Part shown: piece by piece, positions 7,957 to 17,419 of the stretch | Layout: each line of letters opens with the position of its first letter | Position numbering within the stretch: the first letter of the stretch is position 1 | From: Chloroflexota bacterium | GTDB taxonomy: Bacteria; Chloroflexota; Anaerolineae; Anaerolineales; UBA4823 | Assembly (NCBI GenBank): GCA_029265355.1 | Contig: JAJUJL010000009.1 | Location: 108,724 to 172,723, forward strand | DNA: 64,000 nucleotides | Reading direction: 5' to 3' | Position numbers and translations under genes: made by a program | The notes under the pieces: generated by a model | Told to the model about the DNA's origin: nothing | Seen by the model: the letters and a program-made list of their open reading frames with translations, nothing else | Database searches by the model: none

Positions 7957-8559
7957 TTGATCAGTAATCTCAATTCTGAATCGCCCGAACCACTGCCAAC
8001 CCTACAACAGCAATTGGTGCGAGCTGCAACCAGATTGTTTGGTTGGCGTGTGGAGATCGCCGAACCACCTCCCGAAAAATGCGTCATCATTGGCGCACAC
8101 CATACCAGCAATTGGGACTTCTTCGCTGCCCTGGCATTGAATTTCTCCGCCAATCTCAAAATTAACTTTTTGATGAAAGACAGCCTGTTTGGCGGACCGT
8201 TGGGTTGGATGTTCAGCAAACTGGGCGGCATTCCAGTCAATCGCCGATCGCGCGCCAATCTTGTGGAACAAATCACCCAGCGCTTCAAAGACACCCAAAC
8301 CCTGCGCATTGCCATTGCTCCTGAAGGCACGCGCAAACAAACCTCTCACTGGAAAACGGGCTTCTATTACATCGCACTTGGCTCGAATGTGCCCATCGTC
8401 ATGGGGTATGCCGATTATCTACGCAAGGTGGTGGGCCTGGGGCCTCATCTCCACCCCAGTGGGGATATCCAGGCAGATTTTGGCATCATCCAGGCATTCT
8501 ATCGAAATGTCGTCCCCCGCTATCCTGCGAAAGCAAGTCAGATGCTTCTTCTGCCTTGA
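7957..8559 (+). CDS. PlsC-like 1-acyl-glycerol-3-phosphate acyltransferase family protein
   Basis: 200 residues with the acyltransferase motifs HHTSNWDF (H49-X4-D54, catalytic) and APEGTR (EGTR at 123-126, phosphate binding), plus the GGIPVNRRS block. Such enzymes transfer an acyl chain to lysophosphatidate or a related lysolipid at the cytoplasmic membrane. There is no obvious membrane helix, and the protein is short like the small PlsC-family members whose substrates vary. The start is a TTG at 7957 with AGGAAGG eight bases upstream. It faces the 834-residue gene tail to tail, with about 66 bases between the stops. Exact substrate unknown. Confidence 0.82.
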   Translation: MISNLNSESPEPLPTLQQQLVRAATRLFGWRVEIAEPPPEKCVIIGAHHTSNWDFFAALALNFSANLKINFLMKDSLFGGPLGWMFSKLGGIPVNRRSRANLVEQITQRFKDTQTLRIAIAPEGTRKQTSHWKTGFYYIALGSNVPIVMGYADYLRKVVGLGPHLHPSGDIQADFGIIQAFYRNVVPRYPAKASQMLLLP

Positions 8560-8625
8560 CCAGTCACGATCGTTTGCCCTTCTACAGTACCCAGCCCGGA
8601 AACCCAGTTCATAGGGAGCGTCGAT

Positions 8626-11130
8626 TCACGGGGGCGTAGCACATTCATCCAGTCCACCTGCCTGGACAGGCGAGCCTTTTGACCATTCGGAAGCGATCGA
8701 TCCTTCCACAGGAGCCAATCGCCGCCAATCAAAACTGCTTTGCTCCACGATTGCTCCATCCTCCAACCGTAGCACAACATAGTTCCAGGAACGAGCGCTC
8801 TCTGGCCCTTGAGCCGCCAGGAAGCCAAGCTGTTGAGAATCAGGGCTCCACAGAAAATAATCAGCAAAACTCGTCACCATTAAACTGAGCGGTTCTTCAC
8901 CGGGCATCGTTAAGTCGCTCAAGTATACAGCACAGGCTTGAGTATTTCTCCTGCAGGCAAAGAAAGCCAATCGATCGCCATTCGCAGAGAAGGCAAAATC
9001 ACCCAGGCTGCTGAGATCTGGAAAAACCGGCGCAGCGGCGAATGGATTAAACAAATCCAGAATATAAAGGACAATTGATTTTTGCATTGAAGATGATGCC
9101 GGTAACATCGAAAAAGCCAGGCGTCTGCCATCCTGCGATCGTTTACAGGTTAAGATCGAGGGCAGCGCCGCAGCAGTCGGAACACTCGAGCCTTCCGCAG
9201 ATTGGTCGACCACTTCCGGAAATCTAACCTTGCCCCAAAAATATCCACCTGAGAAAAGTTCCAGGCTGGGTTGATAGGCGCCATTCCCGGTGGGTGAAAC
9301 CGACCATTGAAAGCTCAGCCGCCCTACCGATGGGTCATAACCTGGTGGGGCTGATCGCACAGGAAGCGGTTCGTGACCAGATCTTCCCACCTCCGCCAGG
9401 GGCGGCGCTGAAGAGCCAGGGGGAACGAGCATCCCCGAATAATTCTGTGCAAAGTGATCGCCAGGATAGTGGGAAGGGTTGAATACCTCGGCAGGTAGCT
9501 CGACATCGAGATCCAGTTGAGTGACAATAATGTCACGCAGTGCGATCCCCGGATCCGCTCCGGCAAACTCCCTGCGCCGCAAGACCAGCCCAGACTGTTC
9601 GTCCACCCAATAACGGTAGAGCAGCCCGCCAAACGGATTATACGCATCCAGAACGCGCGTAAGTCTCCCCGATACCCAGGTGACTTGCCCTGTCTCGGAG
9701 ATACTTAACCCAGGCGGTAGTTCTTTGGGAAAGATAAGCTTCTGAAGATCGAGATCGGGCAAAATTTCGTTCGTCAGGTCGCGATAGGTAGCCCCATTGT
9801 GGAAGTCTTGCCCAAACAGTATCCCTGCCGAGACCGTCAGGCTTCCCTCGGGTTCTCCCTGCAAAAGCGCGCCACGCGGCGACTCTACCTGGTTCAGGCT
9901 CAGTAACGGCCCATAGATGATGCGCACGTAATCTGGTTGACTGATCCAGATCTGTTTGCGCAGAACCTGCTGGGGCGGACCGTAATAGCCAACTGGCCCA
10001 TAATCGATCACCTGCACATCAGCCCACAAAGTTTGCCACAGCCTGGTAGTATGCGCAGCACGCTGCAGAAAAGCATCCAGGGGGGCGTCGGCTGGCAGTG
10101 AGGTAGCGGTCGGATTGGGCGTAAACTCGAGCTTTGACGGAAGGTGCTGTTCCAGGCTAGCATAAGGCAGGCGCAGGCGCTGCCCTGGCGCCAGGGAGCT
10201 TCCCGCGGGCAAATTGTTGAGCGTCAGAATTGCAGAGGCCGGCAACTGAAGACGGGCGCTGATATTTTCCAGGCTGTCATTCGCTCGGACTGTATAGTAA
10301 AACACATCCGGAGAGGCTGGAGTCGCTAACGCTATGGGCGAGGGCACCAGCCGCTCTGCCGGGAAGCCTGCATACCGCCCTGCCAGAAAGGCGAACAATG
10401 CCAGCAGGCCAATCAGGCCTGCTTCAACCATACGGAGGCGCAGCTGACGAGCTCGGCTTTCTCTGGCAATAGCTTCTTCCACCAGCGACAATAAATCATG
10501 GTTGCCGGGCTGCAAGCGCAGAGAAAAATTTAGAAGAACTGCCCTAAGAGATCGCTGTGCAACCCGAAATAAAGCCTCGTTGAGCTCCTGCTGTTCGTTC
10601 AACTCGATCACCGCCTGCTGCTCGCAACTCGCACATCCCAGGCAATGGGCAATGATCATTTTCTTGAGGTGGTGATTTTTCTCCGCCATCTCTGCTGGAG
10701 AACAACCTGCCCCAGCGGCTGCTTCTTCGATCTCCAACCACCCGACGGAGGCCGCCAATGCCCAAACATCGTTGGCGAGCGGAGCTGAATTCAACACCAG
10801 GTCATTCCATAAGCAATTCTCACCCATAACCCGCTGGGTTTCGGAGGTCAATTGCCATAATGGCAATTCGCCTGTGCGCACAGGCGCATGACTCAAGATC
10901 CAGGCTAACAGAGGCTGTCCATTCCAATAACGCTGGCGATGAATGACTGAGCGAGCGACCAGCTTTGCCATCCAGGCAAGAGCATCTTTGGGGCGAGAGA
11001 ACAGGGAGGCTGCCAGCGGCTCCAGGCGGGGCTGAATGGCGAGCAGCAGCTCTTTCGCTAACACACGGTCCCCGATCCCGGCGTTGTGGAACATCCAGGC
11101 TGGTCCTGGCGTGAGCTCGGGTTGATCCAT
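8626..11130 (-). CDS. Multi-domain membrane protein: zinc-finger-like, TM, LysM, unknown domain, TolB-like C terminus
   Basis: 834 residues. Part 1 (1-230) is probably cytoplasmic and contains H162-C163-LG-C166-AS-C169, resembling the zinc-binding HxxxCxxC of anti-sigma factors (ZAS/zf-HC2). Residues 234-252 are a single membrane helix. Residues 278-322 form a LysM domain (YYTVRANDSLENISARL...PGQRLRLP), which usually binds peptidoglycan. Residues 345-560 look like a LolA/RseB-type beta domain. Residues 610-830 carry propeller-like repeats (FAFSANGDRLAFFA, FLWSPDSQQLGFLA). The start has AATAGG upstream. It begins 5 bases after the kinase stop, perhaps by read-through rather than shared function. 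A wall-sensing or anti-sigma role is inference. No sigma factor gene is adjacent. Confidence 0.7.
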   Translation of the reverse strand: MDQPELTPGPAWMFHNAGIGDRVLAKELLLAIQPRLEPLAASLFSRPKDALAWMAKLVARSVIHRQRYWNGQPLLAWILSHAPVRTGELPLWQLTSETQRVMGENCLWNDLVLNSAPLANDVWALAASVGWLEIEEAAAGAGCSPAEMAEKNHHLKKMIIAHCLGCASCEQQAVIELNEQQELNEALFRVAQRSLRAVLLNFSLRLQPGNHDLLSLVEEAIARESRARQLRLRMVEAGLIGLLALFAFLAGRYAGFPAERLVPSPIALATPASPDVFYYTVRANDSLENISARLQLPASAILTLNNLPAGSSLAPGQRLRLPYASLEQHLPSKLEFTPNPTATSLPADAPLDAFLQRAAHTTRLWQTLWADVQVIDYGPVGYYGPPQQVLRKQIWISQPDYVRIIYGPLLSLNQVESPRGALLQGEPEGSLTVSAGILFGQDFHNGATYRDLTNEILPDLDLQKLIFPKELPPGLSISETGQVTWVSGRLTRVLDAYNPFGGLLYRYWVDEQSGLVLRRREFAGADPGIALRDIIVTQLDLDVELPAEVFNPSHYPGDHFAQNYSGMLVPPGSSAPPLAEVGRSGHEPLPVRSAPPGYDPSVGRLSFQWSVSPTGNGAYQPSLELFSGGYFWGKVRFPEVVDQSAEGSSVPTAAALPSILTCKRSQDGRRLAFSMLPASSSMQKSIVLYILDLFNPFAAAPVFPDLSSLGDFAFSANGDRLAFFACRRNTQACAVYLSDLTMPGEEPLSLMVTSFADYFLWSPDSQQLGFLAAQGPESARSWNYVVLRLEDGAIVEQSSFDWRRLAPVEGSIASEWSKGSPVQAGGLDECATPP

Positions 11131-11134
11131 GCGC

Positions 11135-12658
11135 CTATTTTAATTGATCATAGAGAGACTTGTAGCGCTGATAGATCGCCCCATAAAAAGCGGTAGCATC
11201 TGGATGAGGGGCTACTCTCTCCACGATAGGCACGTGTTGGGCTACCTGCTCGATGTCCGTGAGCACCCCAGCCGCCAATAAGGGCCAGGTCGCCGCGCCA
11301 AGGGCAGAGGTTTCGCCAGACTCAACGATTTCCAGTTCTCGGCCGAGTACATCAGCATTGAGTTGCAACCAGAAAGGCGAGCGCGCAAAGCCGCCCGAAG
11401 CGCGCAGGTGCTGATAGCTGGCGCCAGCCTCGTGCAACGCCTCGTCCAGCGAGCGAAAACGATAAGCGATTCCCTCGATCAGCGCACGTGTAACATGCGC
11501 AGGACCATGGCGCAGACTTAAACCGATGAACGCGCCGCGCGCTTCCGGGTTCCAACCCGGGCTACGTTCACCTGCGAACAAAGGCAGGCACAGCACACCC
11601 TCTGCGCCAGGGGGAGACTGTTGCGCCAGCATGAGCAGATCGTCGAACGATAAGCCAGCCGTCCCCTGCGCTGCTTGCAGAAAGAGATCTCTCAGCCAGG
11701 TCAACGCCAGGCCGCCATTATTGATCGCCCCTCCCACAAGGTAAAGATTGCGATCCACGCGATAACACCAGGTGCGCGCCTGGGCATCCAACACGGGCTC
11801 TGGAGAAAAGAAGCGCAGCGCTCCGCTGGTGCCGATCATCAAAACCGCCGATTCCGCCGAGATTGCTCCGGCGCCCAAGTTTGAGTTGACAGCATCCGAA
11901 GCGCCGAGCGCAACCGGAGTCCCCGGCGCCAATCCCAACAGGCGCGCGGCCTCGGGCGTCAGACCAGGCAGCCAATCCGTTGCATCGCCCAGAGGAGACA
12001 ATCGCCCAACGTCTATCCCCGCAATCGCCAGCGCCTCATCATCCCAGGCCAGGCTGCGCACATCCAGCATCCCTGTGCCAGCGGCAATAGCGTAATCCAG
12101 GCGAAATTCCCCGGTCAACTGGTGCAGCACATATTCTTTGGCAGATACAAAGCGTTGCGCCTTGTGGAAAATCTGCGGGTGCATTTGTTGCAGCCAGGCG
12201 ATTTTGTACAGCGGGTACATGGCATGCACCGGGCAACCTGTGCGCCGGTAAAGTTCTCGGCTGCGAGCATCTGTTTTGATGGTTGCTGCCTGCTGAACCG
12301 CGCGCAGGTCTGCCCAAGTGTAAACGCCGGTCAAAGGCCTGCCCTGCGAATCCAGCGCCAGCAGACTATGCAGCGTCCCGCCAACGCTTAAGCCTGCGCA
12401 AGGTCTGCGCATCAGCTTGGGATGGTCGCGTTGTGCAGCCTGCACCGCCTGGCGACAAGCTGCCGCCAACCCTGCTACCAGCTCATCTGCATCCTGTTCT
12501 TCAAAGCCACTCGCAGAATGAGTCCCCCGAGACCCAGAGCCATAACTGCTCGCACCCATTGCCCTGGGCTGCAAGGCAGCATCCACAACAACAGCCTTGC
12601 ATGAACCTGTTCCCAGATCCAGGCCGATAGACCATGCGTCGTTCTCGACAGAATTCAT
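11135..12658 (-). CDS. gntK: FGGY-family carbohydrate kinase, gluconokinase-like
   Basis: 507 residues with both halves of the FGGY fold. The N-terminal phosphate loop is GLDLGTGSCKAVVVD, followed by TWADLRA and GCPVHAMYPLYKIAWL, then IGTSGALR and GGAINNGGLALTWLRD, and the C-terminal FAGERSPGWNPEARGAF and ASGGFARS. The run of motifs matches Bacillus GntK more closely than xylulokinases. It would phosphorylate gluconate or another aldonate with ATP in the cytoplasm, feeding the pentose phosphate or Entner-Doudoroff routes. It is the last sugar gene of the long minus-strand operon. The substrate could be another aldonate produced by the dehydrogenases here. Confidence 0.82.
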   Translation of the reverse strand: MNSVENDAWSIGLDLGTGSCKAVVVDAALQPRAMGASSYGSGSRGTHSASGFEEQDADELVAGLAAACRQAVQAAQRDHPKLMRRPCAGLSVGGTLHSLLALDSQGRPLTGVYTWADLRAVQQAATIKTDARSRELYRRTGCPVHAMYPLYKIAWLQQMHPQIFHKAQRFVSAKEYVLHQLTGEFRLDYAIAAGTGMLDVRSLAWDDEALAIAGIDVGRLSPLGDATDWLPGLTPEAARLLGLAPGTPVALGASDAVNSNLGAGAISAESAVLMIGTSGALRFFSPEPVLDAQARTWCYRVDRNLYLVGGAINNGGLALTWLRDLFLQAAQGTAGLSFDDLLMLAQQSPPGAEGVLCLPLFAGERSPGWNPEARGAFIGLSLRHGPAHVTRALIEGIAYRFRSLDEALHEAGASYQHLRASGGFARSPFWLQLNADVLGRELEIVESGETSALGAATWPLLAAGVLTDIEQVAQHVPIVERVAPHPDATAFYGAIYQRYKSLYDQLK

Positions 12659-12699
12659 CTCGCGATCGCTCTCACAGGCGTCTTTTCACCTGTGCCATT

Positions 12700-13965
12700 T
12701 CAGTCTTTCGGAGCAAGCTTATACAACGTTTCGCCAGCTTTTGGAATGAAGAGCAGGCCTTCTGCCTCGCGCCCTTTCCATTCTTCCAATCGAATCTCGG
12801 CCGGGTTCAAATAGCCCAGGTTCACCGAACGACACACCTGCTCAGGGATGCCAGTCGCCAGTGTCACTTGCACACGCGGTCGCTCCACGCCGTTTTCAAA
12901 TGATCCGATGCCGCGTAGATGTGTGGAGTGAGCCAAGACGCCCCACGGATAGTGCTTGAAACGATCCCACTGTCGGACGAAGTAATCGCGCACATGGTAT
13001 CCGATCTGTCGGATCAGGTGACCGTGGACATAGGATATCTCGGTGATGTGTGGAGCATAGATAATGACCTCACCCCCGTCGGCGACAGCCGGTTCTACTT
13101 TATACATACCTTTTGCGCCGGTCCACAGGTCATCGTACATGCGCGGCATCACCGATAAGACCTTCTGGAAGGGGCGGGAGACATAGTGGATGTGCAGGCT
13201 AGCGGAGAATTTAGCGGCAGCCGCCCAGGAAGGGCGCGGTTCCCCAAAAAACATACCTGCCAACCCCGAACCGCTCACAACCAGGTTCAGGCAGCGCATC
13301 TCCACTGGCACCATTGCTGCTACCCGTTCAATCACATCGCGCACCGGTGTGTCGATCGTGCCGATGATTTCGTAACTTGTGATCAAAGCGCCCAACCAAT
13401 GGGTAAAGTTGATAATTTCTGCCGCGCTCACGCCGGGTGAAATATATTTGCTTCCACCTGAGAATCCCACCACCTCGTGTGGGAATACCGGCCCGCAGAT
13501 CAAGATACGATCATACGCCAGGAGCAAGCGGTTCAAGCGCACCGGCACTTCCAGGGAAAGCATGCCGCGGCTCAATTGCGCTGATTCTTCAGCGCTGATC
13601 ACCCCCGCAGTGAAGAAGGTATCTGCTCGATCCCATTGATGGTTGAAGACCTTCATACCCGGCAACAGGTGCTCGCGTTGCGCTGCATCCATGCCAACCA
13701 ACCTGCTCAGCTCATCTTCGGACATCGGAGGGTGCGTGCCGAGAGCTACCAGGTAATCCAACGCAGCAACTTGACCAGCTAGCGCTTCGGTGATGATCCG
13801 AAACAACTGTGGAACGGGAGCGGTGCGCGTGCCATCAGGTATGATGACCAGCAAGCGCTGGCCTTTTAGATGCCAACGCGCGAAAACCTTATCCACAAAT
13901 GATGCGATGGTTTCTTCGTCTAATAGATCGCCCTCGGCTGTTACCTGCATCGTGTCTGCTTGCAT
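12700..13965 (-). CDS. LarA-like nickel-pincer racemase/epimerase family protein
   Basis: 421 residues from ATG 13965, chosen because GGAGG lies 7 bases upstream; longer in-frame starts overlap the previous gene. Motifs DGTRTAP and HEVVGFSGGSK match the lactate racemase LarA N-terminal domain, where the conserved residues hold the nickel pincer nucleotide and lysine binds its thioamide. LarA homologues act on many 2-hydroxy acids besides lactate. In an operon of sugar-acid dehydratases and dehydrogenases, it probably inverts C2 of an aldonate or a related 2-hydroxy acid. The cofactor-building genes larB, larC and larE are not in the window. Substrate is not determined. Confidence 0.75.
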   Translation of the reverse strand: MQADTMQVTAEGDLLDEETIASFVDKVFARWHLKGQRLLVIIPDGTRTAPVPQLFRIITEALAGQVAALDYLVALGTHPPMSEDELSRLVGMDAAQREHLLPGMKVFNHQWDRADTFFTAGVISAEESAQLSRGMLSLEVPVRLNRLLLAYDRILICGPVFPHEVVGFSGGSKYISPGVSAAEIINFTHWLGALITSYEIIGTIDTPVRDVIERVAAMVPVEMRCLNLVVSGSGLAGMFFGEPRPSWAAAAKFSASLHIHYVSRPFQKVLSVMPRMYDDLWTGAKGMYKVEPAVADGGEVIIYAPHITEISYVHGHLIRQIGYHVRDYFVRQWDRFKHYPWGVLAHSTHLRGIGSFENGVERPRVQVTLATGIPEQVCRSVNLGYLNPAEIRLEEWKGREAEGLLFIPKAGETLYKLAPKD

Positions 13966-13990
13966 CGCCATGCCTCCGTTCGTGTTCGAA

Positions 13991-14824
13991 TCAAACGCCG
14001 CTGTAGGCTGAAAAGCCACCATCCACCGGCACAACCACGCCGGTCACAAAATCCGAGGCTGGAGAAAGCAACCACAGCATGGCCCCGAGCAGATCTTCTG
14101 GCCGTCCAAAGCGTCCCATGGGCGTATGATCGATGATCGCCTGCCCGCGTGGCGTCAGTTCGCCAGTGTGTTCATCGTAAAGCAAAAAGTGATTTTGTTG
14201 GGTTTGAAAGAAACCAGGCGCCAAAGCGTTGACGCGTATGTGAGGCGAATAATTCTGCGCCATGTGCACCGCCAGCCAGGCAGTGAAATTGCTTACCGCG
14301 GCCTTGGCTGCTGAGTATGCTGCGACGCGCGTCAGCGGTCGAAAGGCATTCATGGAAGATATATTCAAGATCACCCCCTCAGATTGCTGCGCCATCACCT
14401 TGCCAAACACCTGGCAGGGCAGTATCGTCCCCATCAAATTTAAATCGATCACCTGCTGCATCGCCTGCCTGGGAATATCGAAGAAAGCTCGTTCTGGCGC
14501 AGTGGTGGCTGAAGGCGCGTTACCACCAGCCGCATTGATCAGGCCATCGATGCGCCCAAACTCACCCAACGTCCTTTCACAAGCCGCCATCAGGGAATCT
14601 GCGTCAAGGACATCGGCAAAATAAACTCGCGCGCATCCTGGCTCACACTCGAGCTTGGGCTGAAATGCAGCCGCCCGTTCCGGATTGCGATCCAAAATGA
14701 CCACGTTGGCGCGACAGCCAACCAACGCGCAAGCCATCTCACCACCCAAGATGCCGGCGCCGCCGGTGATGACTATCGTGCGACCGGAAAAATCATACAA
14801 TTTGGTCAGTTCACTCAGATTCAT
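13991..14824 (-). CDS. SDR-family D-mannonate oxidoreductase / fructuronate reductase
   Basis: 277 residues from ATG 14824; an in-frame TTG 6 bases earlier would overlap the enolase gene. It shows the Rossmann motif GGAGILGG at about 20, the NAAGG strand, catalytic Ser (ISSMN) and YSAAK (Tyr-x-x-x-Lys). The C-terminal blocks QTQQNHFLL, GELTPRGQAIIDHTPMGRFG and VVPVDGGFSAYSGV are typical of the SDR-type D-mannonate oxidoreductase (YjmF/UxuB-like). That enzyme reduces fructuronate to mannonate with NAD(P)H in hexuronate catabolism. It is tightly packed with the enolase gene upstream and the LarA-like gene downstream. Confidence 0.82.
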   Translation of the reverse strand: MNLSELTKLYDFSGRTIVITGGAGILGGEMACALVGCRANVVILDRNPERAAAFQPKLECEPGCARVYFADVLDADSLMAACERTLGEFGRIDGLINAAGGNAPSATTAPERAFFDIPRQAMQQVIDLNLMGTILPCQVFGKVMAQQSEGVILNISSMNAFRPLTRVAAYSAAKAAVSNFTAWLAVHMAQNYSPHIRVNALAPGFFQTQQNHFLLYDEHTGELTPRGQAIIDHTPMGRFGRPEDLLGAMLWLLSPASDFVTGVVVPVDGGFSAYSGV

Positions 14825-14826
14825 GT

Positions 14827-16284
14827 TCAATCCACCCCGTCATCAGCGAAATCCCTGCTGCTTTCCGAAATCCGTGCAGAATATCCAGCGCTGGCTTCGA
14901 CGGGCGGAAGCTGGCGTTGGATTTCTGATAAACGATAGCCAAACCCGCTGCCTCGAATTGAGGAAAGATATAACATACCATGCTTGCGCTCATATAGACC
15001 CGGGTGAACTACAGCCTCAGGCGCAGAAGCCTGGGGGTAAAACTGCATGGCATTGCTTTCGACACCCATGATCGTCCCGGCAAACGCCGCCAGAAGCACA
15101 TGCGGGATCTGCGCCAGCATTGGGTTAGTCAGGTCTTGCACCATCAAGCCCATGCCATGCGCCTTGGCCCAACACAGGCTGAGCAGCGCGCCCGTTTGGG
15201 TTTTACAGGTTTTCAGCGCCACTCCTGTCCATCCCAAGGAGCGTCCCAGGCGAATCAATTGCCAATCATGGGCGCTCTCGTCCATGTAGAGCGGTTTCCT
15301 GGTAGAGAGCGCACGCACGTCGATTTGATGAGCTTCCAAATCGTAGGGAAAGGGCTGTTCAACATACAAGAGCATCCCGAAGATCGCCGGATGTTCCCGC
15401 TGGAGACGATCCAACACCTGGCAAACATACTCCGCATCGCGCACCGTACAGTTAAAATCCGCCGACAACCACTCCACCCCTGCCTGCCTGCCCACCTCCC
15501 CGACCTTGACCAGGCGCTGATAGTCCCATTCAGCATCGGTGCCGCGCAGCTTGATCTTCAGGCATTTCAACCCATCTCGCCTGATCCAATCGGCGAGCAG
15601 TACCGGATAGCCATCCTCAGGTTCTTCACCGGTAAGCTCGCTTTCATCCAGAGGATCCAATCCCCCAACCAGGTGCCACACTGGCAGGCGCTCTGGCGGC
15701 GAGGGAACCAGGTAATCCGCAACGAACCTCCCCGAAAAAGATACCGCCGAGTCTGGGGCCGGTTCAAGAAAATGCGATAGATCGGTCTCGATATAGGGTG
15801 GCGCGTAGGTCTCATACACCGGTCGTCCACACAGATTGCCAAACGCATCGTGAAGAGCAATATCAAACGGAGAACAGCAAACCAGAGCAGCCAACCAGGG
15901 CGCTGCTTCAGCCTCGGCACCGCGCTGCTGGTTGATCTCTGCCAGCGCCTGTGGCAGCGCCTGCCGCTGGAAGGCATGACCGATTTCCAAGGGGTGACCG
16001 CAGACCTCGAACTCCGCCCAGGCGAATACCAGCTTGCGGCAAAGTTTCACCAGCGTCTCGTACCGTTCCTGATAGCTGAGCGCACTGGGCCAGACCCATT
16101 GAACAGATAACGGGGTCTCCCCCCAACCCTCTGCAGTTCGTCCCAATTCGTCGACGATGCGCAAACTGACGCGAGCACAGGCGACCTGGGTAAGCTGCTC
16201 AGCCCCGAACTTTAGCGGCAGGCGCGTTTTTACAGGCAACAGCCTCAAATCGCACCCCACCACTTTGACCACCGGAGACGCCAT
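14827..16284 (-). CDS. Enolase-superfamily protein (sugar acid dehydratase-like), copy 1
   Basis: 485 residues, longer than the usual 350-420. Catalytic parts of the muconate-lactonizing subgroup are visible: KxK (K243, K245 in LKIKLRG), metal ligands D276 (SADFN), E309 (YVEQPF) and D335 (YMDESAHD), and the sixth-strand lysine near 358-361 (ALKTCKTQTG). Such enzymes abstract the alpha proton of a carboxylate held by magnesium, giving dehydration or epimerisation of aldonates. An extra segment around 155-225 (PYIETDLSHFLEP...GGLDPLD) is not part of the classical fold. It resembles the protein at 24156 in length and motif pattern. Starts at ATG 16284 with GAGGA upstream. Substrate unknown. Confidence 0.75.
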   Translation of the reverse strand: MASPVVKVVGCDLRLLPVKTRLPLKFGAEQLTQVACARVSLRIVDELGRTAEGWGETPLSVQWVWPSALSYQERYETLVKLCRKLVFAWAEFEVCGHPLEIGHAFQRQALPQALAEINQQRGAEAEAAPWLAALVCCSPFDIALHDAFGNLCGRPVYETYAPPYIETDLSHFLEPAPDSAVSFSGRFVADYLVPSPPERLPVWHLVGGLDPLDESELTGEEPEDGYPVLLADWIRRDGLKCLKIKLRGTDAEWDYQRLVKVGEVGRQAGVEWLSADFNCTVRDAEYVCQVLDRLQREHPAIFGMLLYVEQPFPYDLEAHQIDVRALSTRKPLYMDESAHDWQLIRLGRSLGWTGVALKTCKTQTGALLSLCWAKAHGMGLMVQDLTNPMLAQIPHVLLAAFAGTIMGVESNAMQFYPQASAPEAVVHPGLYERKHGMLYLSSIRGSGFGYRLSEIQRQLPPVEASAGYSARISESSRDFADDGVD

Positions 16285-16295
16285 TGTATCCTCTA

Positions 16296-17402
16296 CTATC
16301 CTTTAGTCGTCACCGCGCCTGCTTCACCGGTCAAGCGAATCGCTTGCTGTTGGGCGCGGATTGCCAATTCAATTGCCTTGAAAGCGTGCGCCTGCGTCAT
16401 CGCCTTCTCCGTTCTTTCCAGGCAATCCAGGATAAGCTGTCCAAAAAATGGATAGCCCACCAAACCCTGCACCGGCAAGTGCTGCGCGCCGCGGCCATCT
16501 ACCAGGTAAACGTGATCGGGCGTTTGCTCGCGGGCAACATCGATGTATTTTCGCAGCTCGATGTACCCTTCTGTGCCCAAAATGAAACAGCGCCCGTCTC
16601 CCCACACTGGTAATCCATCAGGTGTGAACCAATCCACGCGCAGGTAATGCGTCGCGCCATTGTCGGCGCGAAAATTGGCCTCGCCAAAGTCTTCGAATTC
16701 TGGATGTTGTGGGGTGTGGTAATTTCCTGTTGCGCTGTGCAGGATTTCGGCATCGTTTGCCCCGGTGTAAAATAAAAACTGCTCAATCTGATGGCTGCCG
16801 ATATCGGTGATGATCCCGCCGTATTTCTCAGGCTGCCAGAACCACTCCGGACGATTGGGGGCGCTCAAGCGATGCGGAGCCAGATTCACCACCTGCACGA
16901 CGCGACCAATAGCGCCATCCGCGATCAATTGTCCGGCGTAAACCGCGGCCTCCACATGAATGCGCTCTGAGTAGTAAACACAGAATTTTCGACCAGTATC
17001 GGCAACAGCGCGGCGCGCTGCCTCTAACTGCTGCAGCGTGGTCACCGGCGGTTTGTCGGCAAAATAATCTTTGCCATGCGCCATTACCTGGAATCCAAGC
17101 TGGCCGCGCTGATCAGGTATACAGGCGCTGGCCACCATCTGGATTCTTGGATCATCCAATACGTTATGCAAATTGGCAGCAACCTGGGCACCCGGAAATA
17201 CTTCGAGGAAACGCGCCACCTTTTTCGGGTCAGGATCAAAGACCCAGGCAATTTCTGCACCCGCTTCTCGCAACCCATTGCACATCCCGTAGATATGCCC
17301 ATGGTCCAGGCCAACCGCTGCGACGCGGAATTCTCCCGCTTTCACCACCGGTTGAGGTTTTCCCTGAGGGGCGTAATTCATTCCATCCGCTCTCTGGAAC
17401 AT
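16296..17402 (-). CDS. Gfo/Idh/MocA-family oxidoreductase, copy 1
   Basis: 368 residues. The N-terminal Rossmann domain (about 24-145) has a modified nucleotide loop (AAVGLDHGHIYGM) and a DKPPVTT motif where the family usually has EKP. The C-terminal beta-sheet domain contains GGIITDIGSHQIEQFLFYTG, with the H and D expected in the active site. These enzymes oxidise or reduce sugars and cyclitols using NAD(P). The start at 17402 has GGAGAG upstream; an ATG 7 codons later is also possible. It follows the sister dehydrogenase gene by 17 bases. The DHGH loop is found in a sub-branch whose substrate I cannot name. Confidence 0.83.
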   Translation of the reverse strand: MFQRADGMNYAPQGKPQPVVKAGEFRVAAVGLDHGHIYGMCNGLREAGAEIAWVFDPDPKKVARFLEVFPGAQVAANLHNVLDDPRIQMVASACIPDQRGQLGFQVMAHGKDYFADKPPVTTLQQLEAARRAVADTGRKFCVYYSERIHVEAAVYAGQLIADGAIGRVVQVVNLAPHRLSAPNRPEWFWQPEKYGGIITDIGSHQIEQFLFYTGANDAEILHSATGNYHTPQHPEFEDFGEANFRADNGATHYLRVDWFTPDGLPVWGDGRCFILGTEGYIELRKYIDVAREQTPDHVYLVDGRGAQHLPVQGLVGYPFFGQLILDCLERTEKAMTQAHAFKAIELAIRAQQQAIRLTGEAGAVTTKG

Positions 17403-17419
17403 GCTCTCGCTCTCCGCGG

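Noticed and set aside
13966..14034. N-terminal extension of the LarA-like protein
   Set aside because: It overlaps the upstream SDR gene and lacks a ribosome-binding site; the ATG at 13965 has GGAGG at proper distance.
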